From an uncultured Muribaculaceae bacterium (GTDB taxonomy: Bacteria > Bacteroidota > Bacteroidia > Bacteroidales > Muribaculaceae), in NCBI GenBank assembly GCA_947629175.1, contig CANRCT010000001.1, positions 124,001-188,000 of the forward strand: 64,000 nt of DNA. Reading direction: 5' to 3'. A model generated the notes under the pieces. It did not search any database, was not told the DNA's origin, and saw only the letters and a program-made list of their open reading frames with translations. Shown here piece by piece: positions 39,873-47,334 of the stretch. How positions within the stretch are numbered: position 1 is the stretch's first letter; each line of letters begins with the position of its first letter. The translations under genes were made by a program, and so were the position numbers.

Positions 39873-40331
39873 TTAAGGATTATCGTTCGATTGGCCGGCT
39901 GTTTCCGAATTCTGCTCGATGGCGCGGAACGCCACGGCATACATCTTCATCTGGCGCACCATGGCCAGCAGCCCGTTGGACCGTGTGGGCGAGAGGTTTT
40001 CCGAAAGTCCGATCCGGTCGATGAAGTATAGGTCGGCATCGGCCACTTCAGCCGGGGCATGCCCGTTGAGGACGTCTATGAGCAGCGCTATGATCCCTTT
40101 GACAATGATGGCGTCGGAATCGGCCGTGAAATAGATTATGCCGTCCTTAAGCTCAGCGTTGAGCCATACTCGGCTCTGGCATCCCTCGATGAGGTGTTCG
40201 GGCGTCTTGAAGCGTTCGTCGATAGGAGGAAGCTCGTTGCCGAGATCGATGATCATGGCGTAGCGGTCCATCCAGTCGTCCACTCCCTCGAAGTCGGCTA
40301 TTATCTGATCCTGTGTCTGGTTGATAGTCAT
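39873..40331 (-). CDS. sufE: SufE-family Fe-S assembly sulfur acceptor
   Basis: A 152-residue protein that accepts persulfide sulfur from a SufS-type cysteine desulfurase and stimulates it during Fe-S cluster assembly. It shows LPPIDERFKTPEHLIEGCQS, with the active cysteine in GCQSRVW near residue 52, and the conserved SPTRSNGLLAMVRQMK. The C-terminus is a short polar tail. The start codon follows a full promoter. Other suf genes are not in the window. The many cluster proteins here (RicT, the membrane ferredoxin) are possible clients, which is only inference. Confidence 0.92.
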   Translation of the reverse strand: MTINQTQDQIIADFEGVDDWMDRYAMIIDLGNELPPIDERFKTPEHLIEGCQSRVWLNAELKDGIIYFTADSDAIIVKGIIALLIDVLNGHAPAEVADADLYFIDRIGLSENLSPTRSNGLLAMVRQMKMYAVAFRAIEQNSETAGQSNDNP

Positions 40332-40350
40332 ATCGTTTGGTTTATCTCTG

Positions 40351-40382
40351 CAAAATTATGCAAAAAAAGCGGCATTCACAAA
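40351..40382 (-). promoter_or_regulatory. Consensus promoter of sufE-POT
   Basis: On the minus strand, TTTG (40382-40379), exactly 20 nt, then TAATTTTG (40358-40351). A complete match to the Bacteroidota promoter, 20 nt before the sufE start. Confidence 0.75.
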
Positions 40383-40446
40383 TCCATGGGCCGAAGTGAT
40401 GTCAAAAAAAGTAATACAAAAGGAGTGTTGTTCCAAAAATAATCAT

Positions 40447-40454
40447 TAAGTTTG
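40447..40454 (+). promoter_or_regulatory. -7 promoter box of glgB
   Basis: TAAGTTTG at 40447-40454 matches TAnnTTTG, 32 nt before the glgB start. The best upstream partner, GTTG at 40427-40430, is only 16 nt away, so the -33 element is weak. It lies back to back with the sufE promoter. Confidence 0.55.
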
Positions 40455-40486
40455 CGATACTAAAACATCAATACTATTACATAATC

Positions 40487-42793
40487 ATGCCAAAAGCCAA
40501 GAAACCCCTTAACATCATTAAGAACGATCCCTGGCTTGAGCCGTATTCGGCTGCAATTGAGGGACGTCATGAAGATGCCGTGAAAAAAGAGAAAGAGCTC
40601 ACTGTGTCGAGCAAGACACTTGATGATTTTGCAAATGCCCACAATTATTTCGGACTGCATCGTCAGGCCGACAGAACGTGGGTATTCCGCGAATATGCTC
40701 CCAATGCAACCGGGATCACTCTGATCGGAGACTTCTCCGGATGGCAGGAGCAGGCACGCTATGAGTTGCGCCGTCTGCCCGACAGCGGGGTGTGGGAAGT
40801 GACGATTCCGGCCGACGCCATCAGCCACGGGCAGCTCTACAAGATGATGGTCAGATGGGACGGCGGCCAGGGGGAACGCATCCCGGCCTATGCCACACGT
40901 GTGGTCCAGGATGAGCATACCCATATCTTCTCGGCTCAGGTGTGGGATCCGGCAGAGCCATACAGATGGAATGTCGACAAATTCCGTCCCGACACGAAGC
41001 CGTTGCTGATCTATGAGTGCCATATAGGCATGGCGCAGGAGCGTGAGGGTGTCGGCACATATCGGGAATTCAAGGATCTCGTGTTGCCGCGCATCCATGC
41101 CGACGGCTACAACGCCATCCAGATAATGGCTATACAGGAACATCCGTATTACGGTTCGTTCGGCTATCATGTATCGTCGTTCTTCGCGGCTTCATCGCGT
41201 TTCGGCACTCCCGAAGAGCTGAAAGAACTGATCGACCGCGCCCATGAGCTGGGTATCGCGGTGATCATGGATATCGTCCACTCTCACGCCGTAAAGAACG
41301 AGGTGGAGGGACTCGGACGGCTTGACGGCAGCTATGACCTGTATTTTTACGGCGACGGACGCCGCGAACATCCGGCATGGGATTCTCTCTGCTTCGATTA
41401 CGGCAAGAACGAGGTGCTTCATTTCCTGCTTTCCAACTGCAAATACTGGCTGGAGGAGTACCGGTTTGACGGATTCCGTTTCGACGGCGTCACTTCGATG
41501 CTCTACTACAGCCATGGTCTCGGACAGGCTTTCGGGTCATATGACGACTACTACAACGGGCATCAGGATGTCAACGCCATAACTTATCTGACGCTTGCCA
41601 ACAAGCTTATCCATCAGATAAACCCCGCTGCGATCACGATAGCCGAGGAGATGAGCGGAATGCCGGGTCTGGCGATACCGTTCAAGGACGGAGGCATAGG
41701 CTTCGATTACCGCATGGCCATGGGTATCCCAGACTACTGGATCAAGACGCTCAAGGAAAAGAAAGACGAGGACTGGCATCCGACCTCGATATTCTGGGAG
41801 CTGACCAACCGCCGTGCGGACGAGAAAATCATATCCTACGTGGAGAGCCACGACCAAGCGCTCGTGGGCGACAAGACGGTGATATTCCGACTGATCGACG
41901 ACCAGATGTACTGGCACATGATGAAGGATGACGACAACATGGCGGTGGCGCGCGGCATTGCCCTCCACAAGATGATCCGTCTGGTCACAGCGTCGACCAT
42001 CAACGGCGGCTATCTCAACTTCATGGGCAATGAGTTCGGACATCCCGAATGGATTGATTTCCCGCGCGAAGGAAACGGCTGGAGCTACAAATACGCCCGG
42101 CGCCAGTGGGATCTCGTGGATCGCAAGGAGCTGAAATACTGCTATCTCAATGATTTCGACAATGCGATGATATCGCTTATAAGCGGTGTCTACAACTTCC
42201 AGGCGCTTCCTGTGGCGAAGCTGTGGGAGAAGGACGATGACCAGGTGCTGGCCTACCGTCGCGGCGATCTCGTATTTGTCTACAATTTCAATCCCTTCAA
42301 GTCATTCTCTGATTATGGGATCCTGACGCCTCCGGGTGAATATCAGGTAGTGCTGTCGACCGACAGCCCGCTGTTCGGCGGATATGGCAATGTCGATGAG
42401 ACCGTGCGTCATTTCACTACGCCTGATCCTCTGTTCGAGCCTCATGGAGTGGCATGGCTCAAGCTCTATCTGCCGGCGCGTTCGGCTCAGGTGCTAAAAC
42501 TCGTCGACGGTAAAAAGGCTCCGGCTCCCAAGACGTCGTCGAAGCAGACGAAGACACCGCAGGCTCCGGCTCCTGAGGCGGTAGCTGAACCGAAACGCAA
42601 GCCGGGTCGACCGAAAAAAGCCGTTGATGACGAGGCTCATTCAGCACCCGAAAAACGCAAACCCGGTCGCCCGAAAAAAACGGAAACCCCGCAGCCGTCC
42701 TTACCGGCCAAACGTAAGCCCGGCCGTCCCAAGAAATCGGAGACCGAAGCGCCGGCCAAACGCAAGCCGGGACGCCCGAAAAAGGAGGTCTGA
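40487..42793 (+). CDS. glgB: Glycogen branching enzyme with AT-hook-like tail
   Basis: Makes alpha-1,6 branches in glycogen. Of 768 residues, about 1-690 form the enzyme. A CBM48 domain (NYFGLHRQADRTWVFREYAP) comes first. The GH13 barrel follows, with MAIQEHPYYGSFGYHVSSFF, RFDGFRFDGVTSMLY (nucleophile Asp333) and ITIAEEMSGMPG (acid/base Glu387). These motifs read like eukaryotic GBE1 rather than E. coli GlgB. Residues about 690-768 are extra: a Pro/Ala/Lys linker and four identical nonapeptides KRKPGRPKK at 703, 723, 742 and 758. Each has the GRP core with flanking Lys/Arg of an AT-hook. The four copies use different synonymous codons, so the protein sequence is what is kept. The tail could bind AT-rich DNA or another polyanion. 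No other glycogen gene adjoins it. Confidence 0.93.
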   Translation: MPKAKKPLNIIKNDPWLEPYSAAIEGRHEDAVKKEKELTVSSKTLDDFANAHNYFGLHRQADRTWVFREYAPNATGITLIGDFSGWQEQARYELRRLPDSGVWEVTIPADAISHGQLYKMMVRWDGGQGERIPAYATRVVQDEHTHIFSAQVWDPAEPYRWNVDKFRPDTKPLLIYECHIGMAQEREGVGTYREFKDLVLPRIHADGYNAIQIMAIQEHPYYGSFGYHVSSFFAASSRFGTPEELKELIDRAHELGIAVIMDIVHSHAVKNEVEGLGRLDGSYDLYFYGDGRREHPAWDSLCFDYGKNEVLHFLLSNCKYWLEEYRFDGFRFDGVTSMLYYSHGLGQAFGSYDDYYNGHQDVNAITYLTLANKLIHQINPAAITIAEEMSGMPGLAIPFKDGGIGFDYRMAMGIPDYWIKTLKEKKDEDWHPTSIFWELTNRRADEKIISYVESHDQALVGDKTVIFRLIDDQMYWHMMKDDDNMAVARGIALHKMIRLVTASTINGGYLNFMGNEFGHPEWIDFPREGNGWSYKYARRQWDLVDRKELKYCYLNDFDNAMISLISGVYNFQALPVAKLWEKDDDQVLAYRRGDLVFVYNFNPFKSFSDYGILTPPGEYQVVLSTDSPLFGGYGNVDETVRHFTTPDPLFEPHGVAWLKLYLPARSAQVLKLVDGKKAPAPKTSSKQTKTPQAPAPEAVAEPKRKPGRPKKAVDDEAHSAPEKRKPGRPKKTETPQPSLPAKRKPGRPKKSETEAPAKRKPGRPKKEV
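42593..42790 (+). repeat. Four in-frame KRKPGRPKK repeats in glgB
   Basis: Copies begin at 42593, 42653, 42710 and 42758, so the spacing is 60, 57 and 48 bp. The residues are identical, but Gly is ggt, ggt, ggc, gga and the following Arg is cga, cgc, cgt, cgc. The linkers differ in length and sequence. Confidence 0.9.
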
Positions 42794-42829
42794 TCTTTCC
42801 GAGGGTGACAAATGACCCTTATGCATAAA

Positions 42830-42865
42830 CAGAGCGCTGTGCCGTAAAAGCGGTATGGCGCTCTG
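42830..42865 (+). terminator. Hairpin after glgB, probable terminator
   Basis: The arms cagagcgc (42830-42837) and gcgctctg (42858-42865) are perfectly complementary, with a partial inner stem. It lies 37 nt past the stop. No T-run follows, so termination strength is uncertain. Confidence 0.5.
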
Positions 42866-42961
42866 CATGCAGATAGGAGTGCGTGCTTCTTAAAACGTGA
42901 AGATAGTGCGGAATAAGTGTATTTTTACGATGATTAACGGTGGCGGTTGGAAAAAAATGCT

Positions 42962-42969
42962 TAACTTTG
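42962..42969 (+). promoter_or_regulatory. -7 promoter box of psd-pssA
   Basis: TAACTTTG at 42962-42969, an exact TAnnTTTG match, 67 nt before the psd start. No convincing TTTG 20 nt upstream. Confidence 0.55.
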
Positions 42970-43036
42970 TGGGCTAAATGGCCAGCGTGCGTTTCTTTAT
43001 TATGCCGGTGCCAGCCAACCCGACCCTAAGCCAACG

Positions 43037-43726
43037 ATGAAAGTCAAGATACATAGAGAAGGTACCAACATACTGATCATTCTGCTGCTGATATTATTGG
43101 TGGTGAATGCTTCGGCGTGGATGTTCATACGTCCGGCAGTAATCCCTATAGTTTTTTCGTCGGTGTCGGGCGTGTTCTATCTGCTCGTGGTGAATTTCTT
43201 CCGGTCGCCGCGCCGTCATTTCCCCGGCAAAGTTACGGATTCTCTGGTAGTGTCGTCGGTTGATGGCCGCGTTGTGGCTCTTGAGCAGGTGTATGAGAGC
43301 GAGGTGCTTCATCGCGATGTCATACAGCTGTCGGTGTTTATGTCGGTGGTCAACGTGCATGCCAACTGGTTTCCGGTCAACGGCGAGGTAAAACTCGTGC
43401 GCCATCATGCCGGGCGTTTCCTTTCGGCTTATCTGCCGAAGGCAAGCCTTGAGAACGAACGGTCTACCATCCTGATCCGGGCTACTGCCGGATGCGATGT
43501 GCTCGTGCGTCAGATCGCCGGAGCGGTAGCGCGCCGCATCGTGACATATGCGGAGCCCGGCGAGGAAGCCAATATAGAGGATCATCTCGGTTTTATCAAG
43601 TTCGGGTCGAGGGTCGACATCTTTTTGCCGCTCGATACGGAGATACTCGTGAAAATCGGCGACAAGACGGTCGGCGGTATAACCGAAGTGGCTCGCCTCC
43701 GCACCTCGCCATCATCAAACACCTAA
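43037..43726 (+). CDS. psd: Phosphatidylserine decarboxylase
   Basis: Converts phosphatidylserine to phosphatidylethanolamine at the inner membrane. The 229 residues are the short, archaeal-like form of the family. Two hydrophobic segments (about 12-50) anchor it. The domain shows VVSSVDGRVVALE, VNVHANWFPVNG with the conserved His, and the self-cleavage site GFIKFGSRVDIFLP near 190, where the Ser of GS becomes the pyruvoyl cofactor. It is followed 19 nt later by pssA, whose product is its substrate, so the pair makes PE. Confidence 0.93.
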   Translation: MKVKIHREGTNILIILLLILLVVNASAWMFIRPAVIPIVFSSVSGVFYLLVVNFFRSPRRHFPGKVTDSLVVSSVDGRVVALEQVYESEVLHRDVIQLSVFMSVVNVHANWFPVNGEVKLVRHHAGRFLSAYLPKASLENERSTILIRATAGCDVLVRQIAGAVARRIVTYAEPGEEANIEDHLGFIKFGSRVDIFLPLDTEILVKIGDKTVGGITEVARLRTSPSSNT

Positions 43727-43745
43727 CGAATTTTACAGCATACCA

Positions 43746-44465
43746 ATGTCGATATTCCCACGCATAAAAGCCAATATCCCCAACTCGATTACCTGTCTTA
43801 ATCTGCTCTGTGGGGCGGCCGCATGTGTTTTTTCGTTTAACTACGGCGAGGCATTCGGAGCATTGTCGGGCTATCAGTGGGCATTTGTCCTGATGGCTGC
43901 ATCGGCAGTGTTTGACTTTGCCGACGGAGCTATGGCGCGCAAGCTTCACGTCTACTCTCTTCTCGGAAAGGAGCTCGACTCACTGTCGGATCTCGTCAGT
44001 TTCGGGTTGGCTCCGGGAGCACTGATGTTCAATACGATATCGTATTTTAACGGAGGCTGGACATGGTGGGCATTCGCTTCGCTCGTCATCGTGCTGTTCG
44101 GCGCTCTGCGTCTCGCGCGGTTCAACATCGACGACCGCCAGACGACCTATTTCATCGGGCTCCCTATCCCCGCCAACGCGATATTCTGGATAGGATTCGT
44201 CGCCTGGAACCATTCGCATCTCTATCTTGGCAACCTCCTGACTGCTGTCATACTTGTAGCCTTTTCGTCGCTGATGGTTTGTTCGCGGCCGATGTTTTCG
44301 CTTAAATTCTCCAGTTTCGGCTGGCGTGAGAATTTCAGCCGTTATGTCATAATTCTGGCTACGCTGCTTTTCGTCATCACGGGCGGACTCTCCGGACTCG
44401 CCTGGGGAATGATATTCTATGTGGTAATCTCGCTTGTGAGCCGCAAGCGCATAGTCTCCGCCTGA
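43746..44465 (+). CDS. pssA: CDP-diacylglycerol-serine O-phosphatidyltransferase
   Basis: Makes phosphatidylserine from CDP-diacylglycerol and serine in the inner membrane. The 239 residues carry the CDP-alcohol phosphotransferase motif, DGAMARKLHVYSLLGKELDS and the closing Asp, near 58-82. About seven to eight hydrophobic helices follow, including FIGLPIPANAIFWIGF. It is 19 nt after psd and shares its transcript. A DUF4834 gene follows after 79 nt. Confidence 0.93.
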   Translation: MSIFPRIKANIPNSITCLNLLCGAAACVFSFNYGEAFGALSGYQWAFVLMAASAVFDFADGAMARKLHVYSLLGKELDSLSDLVSFGLAPGALMFNTISYFNGGWTWWAFASLVIVLFGALRLARFNIDDRQTTYFIGLPIPANAIFWIGFVAWNHSHLYLGNLLTAVILVAFSSLMVCSRPMFSLKFSSFGWRENFSRYVIILATLLFVITGGLSGLAWGMIFYVVISLVSRKRIVSA

Positions 44466-44544
44466 TTTCCCGGCACGGCGACGCCCGCAGGCTAATCCAC
44501 AGGCGAACTTCTTTGTCCTCATAACCGTTAATTCACTACGAACT

Positions 44545-44913
44545 ATGAGTTTTTTTCTGATACTTATACTGGCATTTCTCGGCTACTATCTGCTGCGTCC
44601 GGTTTTCAGGGTGTGGCGTACGATGAGCCGTCTTCGCCGTGAAGCGCGTGAGGCTTTCCAGCAGGGAGCATCAGGAGCTGCATATGGCTATGGCCGGAAC
44701 GATAATGGCCGGAACGGCGGTCGACGTCGCCGTGAGGCTCCAAAAAAGGCCCGGCGCAAGGTGTTCACCCGCGATATGGGTGAATATGTCGCTTTTGATG
44801 AAATCAAGGTTGAACAGACCTCGACCTCTGGCACAGGTGAAACTTCAAGGTCAACGGTCATTGAGTCACAGGTAACCGACGTCGAGTGGGAGGATCTGCC
44901 TCCCCGCAGCTGA
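44545..44913 (+). CDS. DUF4834-like small membrane protein
   Basis: A 122-residue protein of a family restricted, as far as I know, to Bacteroidota. An N-terminal membrane helix (SFFLILILAFLGYYLLRPVF, about 2-21) is followed by a basic, Gly/Arg/Asn-rich stretch, then KKARRKVFTRDMGEYVAFDEI and a late VTDVEWEDLPPR typical of the family end. The soluble part is probably cytoplasmic because of the basic residues just after the helix. The function is unknown. Its position after psd-pssA is the only hint of a membrane lipid role. Confidence 0.75.
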   Translation: MSFFLILILAFLGYYLLRPVFRVWRTMSRLRREAREAFQQGASGAAYGYGRNDNGRNGGRRRREAPKKARRKVFTRDMGEYVAFDEIKVEQTSTSGTGETSRSTVIESQVTDVEWEDLPPRS

Positions 44914-44931
44914 TTGTAGCGGGATTTCTCC

Positions 44932-44956
44932 AGCCATACCGATAATGGGTATCGGC
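44932..44956 (+). terminator. Weak hairpin after DUF4834 gene
   Basis: The arms agccatacc (44932-44940) and ggtatcggct (44947-44956) pair with one bulged C, followed by a T-rich cttcttg. Probably a terminator that separates this unit from the ATP-grasp cluster. Confidence 0.45.
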
Positions 44957-45008
44957 TCTTCTTGACCATTATCTGTGCTGTGCGGATAATGCCTGTGGGA
45001 AAAATTCG

Positions 45009-45016
45009 TAAATTTG
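45009..45016 (+). promoter_or_regulatory. -7 promoter box of the ATP-grasp/HAD/NeuB/NeuC cluster
   Basis: TAAATTTG at 45009-45016 is a full match. The ATG at 45021 follows only 4 nt later, so the mRNA would have almost no leader. No clear -33 box. Confidence 0.5.
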
Positions 45017-45020
45017 CACC

Positions 45021-45977
45021 ATGAAGAATAATAATCTTTGCGTATTGATGCTCGGAGGCGCCAAGAGGGTATCAGTTGCCAGGCACCTCAAAGATGCGGC
45101 TGCCGGGCGCGGTCTTAATCTTAACGTGCTCTCCTACGAACTTTCCGAAGAGGTTCCCATCGCGTCAGAAGGACGCGTAATCAAGGGGCTGCGGTTCTCC
45201 GATGCCGGAGTGAGAGATGATCTGCTCCGCGTGATCAGGAGTGAAGGCGTTGATCTGGTGCTTCCCTTCGTAGATCCGGCCGTTGAAGTGGCGGCTTCTT
45301 TGCGGGGGGCGACTGATGCGTTTGTGCCGGTTTCGGATGAGGGGCTTTGCAGGGTGATGTTTGACAAAAGCGCTGCTGACGACTGGTTCAGGCTTCATTC
45401 GATTCCCGTGCCTGATCGAGTGGCTCTCCCCTTTGCCGGCAAGGTGGATCTTCCAGTAATCGTAAAGCCCCGCCGAGGTTCCGCCTCAAAAGGTATAACC
45501 ATATGCCGCAGAGAGTCGGACATACCTGCCGAGGTTGATGCACAGACTTATATGGCCCAAAGGTATGTGGCTGACGCGGAAGAGGTGACGGCCGACTGCT
45601 ATGTCGACCGCGAGGGGCGTGTGCTTTCAGTCGTGCCGCGGATAAGGCTTGAGACGGCGGGAGGCGAAGTGACCAGAAGCGTCACGGTCAGGGATCAAGC
45701 GCTGATTGCGCTTGTGCGCCGTGTGCTTGATGCGGGTGCTTTCCGCGGGCCTGTGACCGTTCAGTTGCTGCGCGACCGCCGCAGTGGTCAGTCGCTTGTC
45801 ATGGAGGTGAATCCTCGTCTTGGCGGAGGCGTCGTTACGTCGATTGCCGCAGGGTCGGGAATACTCGACATGCTGATCGGAGAGACTCTGGGAGAACGGA
45901 TGGATCCCGTCGATGACTGGCGCGACCATACGCTCGTAGCGCGTTATCTCGCCGAGGTGGCGTTTACGGATTGTTGA
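45021..45977 (+). CDS. ATP-grasp enzyme (CarB/PylC-like)
   Basis: A 318-residue cytoplasmic ligase that would join a carboxylate to an amine or similar nucleophile using ATP. The N-terminal Rossmann-like part is NNLCVLMLGGAKRVSVARHL, and GVDLVLPFVDPAVEVA follows. The ATP-grasp domain has LPVIVKPRRGSASKGITICR near 145-165 and the metal-binding VMEVNPRLGGGVV near 268-280. The first strand needs residues from the ATG at 45021, which argues against the internal Met10. It begins a run with a HAD phosphatase, NeuB and NeuC. Such ATP-grasp proteins often occur in polysaccharide loci and may add an amide-linked group to a sugar acid. The substrate is unknown. Confidence 0.8.
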   Translation: MKNNNLCVLMLGGAKRVSVARHLKDAAAGRGLNLNVLSYELSEEVPIASEGRVIKGLRFSDAGVRDDLLRVIRSEGVDLVLPFVDPAVEVAASLRGATDAFVPVSDEGLCRVMFDKSAADDWFRLHSIPVPDRVALPFAGKVDLPVIVKPRRGSASKGITICRRESDIPAEVDAQTYMAQRYVADAEEVTADCYVDREGRVLSVVPRIRLETAGGEVTRSVTVRDQALIALVRRVLDAGAFRGPVTVQLLRDRRSGQSLVMEVNPRLGGGVVTSIAAGSGILDMLIGETLGERMDPVDDWRDHTLVARYLAEVAFTDC

Positions 45978-45997
45978 TTTTTTATTTACGACATTAT

Positions 45998-46309
45998 ATG
46001 CAGATAATCATAGATCTCGATGGGACGATATGCCGCGAGATGCGTCAGTTCTCACGGCCGCTGGCCGAACCGCTGCCCGGAGCAGTCGAGACGGTCAATG
46101 AGCTTTATGACCGCGGCGACACGATTATAATCTATTCTGCGCGGACATGGGCAGAGTATGAGGTGACGGTTGACTGGCTCAGACGTCATGGAGTGAAATA
46201 TCATCAGCTCATGATGGGTAAACCGGTAGGGGATGTGTGGATTGATGACCGCTCAATGAACCCGAAGGCTCTCGGATGGGACAGTATACGCGAGATATTA
46301 TTAAAGTAG
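45998..46309 (+). CDS. Small HAD-family phosphatase-like protein
   Basis: A 103-residue HAD-fold protein. The start at 45998 (MQIIIDLDGTICRE) places the first strand and the nucleophile motif DLDGT correctly. An open extension to 45971 overlaps the ATP-grasp gene. Motif II is IIIYSARTW, followed by the late GDVWIDDRSMNP with two Asp for the metal. There is no cap domain, so it belongs to the minimal HAD group seen in capsule and surface-sugar loci. It lies 20 nt after the ATP-grasp gene and 17 nt before neuB. A phosphatase acting on a sugar phosphate intermediate is plausible but unproven. Confidence 0.78.
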   Translation: MQIIIDLDGTICREMRQFSRPLAEPLPGAVETVNELYDRGDTIIIYSARTWAEYEVTVDWLRRHGVKYHQLMMGKPVGDVWIDDRSMNPKALGWDSIREILLK

Positions 46310-46326
46310 ACCAAAAGATTCAGGCA

Positions 46327-47334
46327 ATGGGAAAGACAATCGTCATAGCAGAGGCCGGAGTGAACCACAACGGTTCGCTTGAAATGGCCTACCGTCTGGC
46401 CGATGAGGCGAAGCGTGCAGGCGCCGACTATGTGAAGTTTCAGACCGGTATTCCGGAAAATGTCATATCTGTCCGCGCCGAACAGGCCGAGTATCAGAAA
46501 CATAATACCGGCACGTCAGAAAGCCAGCTTGACATGGTAAGAAAGATAATGCTCAAGCCGGAGGATTTCAGGCCGTTGAAAGATTATTGCGACAGTATCG
46601 GTATAAAATTCATATCCACACCGTTTGATCTTGATTCGATCGACATATTGCGTCCGCTCGGCATGGATCTCTGGAAGATACCCTCAGGGGAGATCACCAA
46701 TCTGCCATATCTCCGCAAGATAGCCGCGATAGGTGAGCCCGTGGTGATGTCGACCGGCATGAGCCGGCTCGGGGAGGTCGACGACGCGGTCAACGTGCTC
46801 CTCGACTGTGGACTTGACCGGAATATGATCACGCTGCTTCACTGCAACACGGAGTATCCCACCCCTTATGCCGACGTGAATCTCAGGGCCATGCTCACGC
46901 TACGCGACGCCATAGGTTGCCGTGTGGGCTACAGCGACCATACTCTCGGCATTGAGGTGCCTGTGGCGGCTGTGGCTATGGGCGCTCAGGTGATAGAGAA
47001 GCATTTTACTCTCGACAAGTCATTGCCCGGGCCCGATCATGTGGCCTCTCTCGAACCCGCGGAGCTCACGGCTATGATAAAGGCGATACGGCACACGGAG
47101 GAGGCTCTCGGTTCGTCATGCAAGAGAGTAAGCCCGTCGGAGCGCAAGAATATCGCCATAGCGAGGAAGAGTATCATCGCGTCAAAGCCAATCCGGAAGG
47201 GTGAGCGGTTCTGCGCCGGCAACCTGACGGTGAAACGTCCCGGCAACGGTGTAAGCCCGATGCTGTGGGATGTCGTTATCGGACTTGAGGCGCCACGCGA
47301 TTTCGAACCTGACGAACTGATAGAACTGCAATGA
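46327..47334 (+). CDS. neuB: N-acetylneuraminate synthase-type enzyme
   Basis: Condenses phosphoenolpyruvate with N-acetylmannosamine or a related sugar to a nine-carbon acid. The 335 residues start at 46327 (MGKTIVIAEAGVNHNG). The frame upstream to 46276 lies in the HAD gene. The TIM barrel shows YVKFQTGIPENV, KFISTPFDLDSIDIL, LWKIPSGEITNLPYL, STGMSRLGEVD and LHCNTEYPTPYADVNL. The C-terminal SAF (antifreeze-like) domain begins near 275 (SERKNIAIARKSIIASKPIRKG). This is full-length NeuB. It overlaps neuC by 4 nt. Whether the product is Neu5Ac or a related nonulosonic acid depends on the sugar supplied. Confidence 0.92.
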   Translation: MGKTIVIAEAGVNHNGSLEMAYRLADEAKRAGADYVKFQTGIPENVISVRAEQAEYQKHNTGTSESQLDMVRKIMLKPEDFRPLKDYCDSIGIKFISTPFDLDSIDILRPLGMDLWKIPSGEITNLPYLRKIAAIGEPVVMSTGMSRLGEVDDAVNVLLDCGLDRNMITLLHCNTEYPTPYADVNLRAMLTLRDAIGCRVGYSDHTLGIEVPVAAVAMGAQVIEKHFTLDKSLPGPDHVASLEPAELTAMIKAIRHTEEALGSSCKRVSPSERKNIAIARKSIIASKPIRKGERFCAGNLTVKRPGNGVSPMLWDVVIGLEAPRDFEPDELIELQ

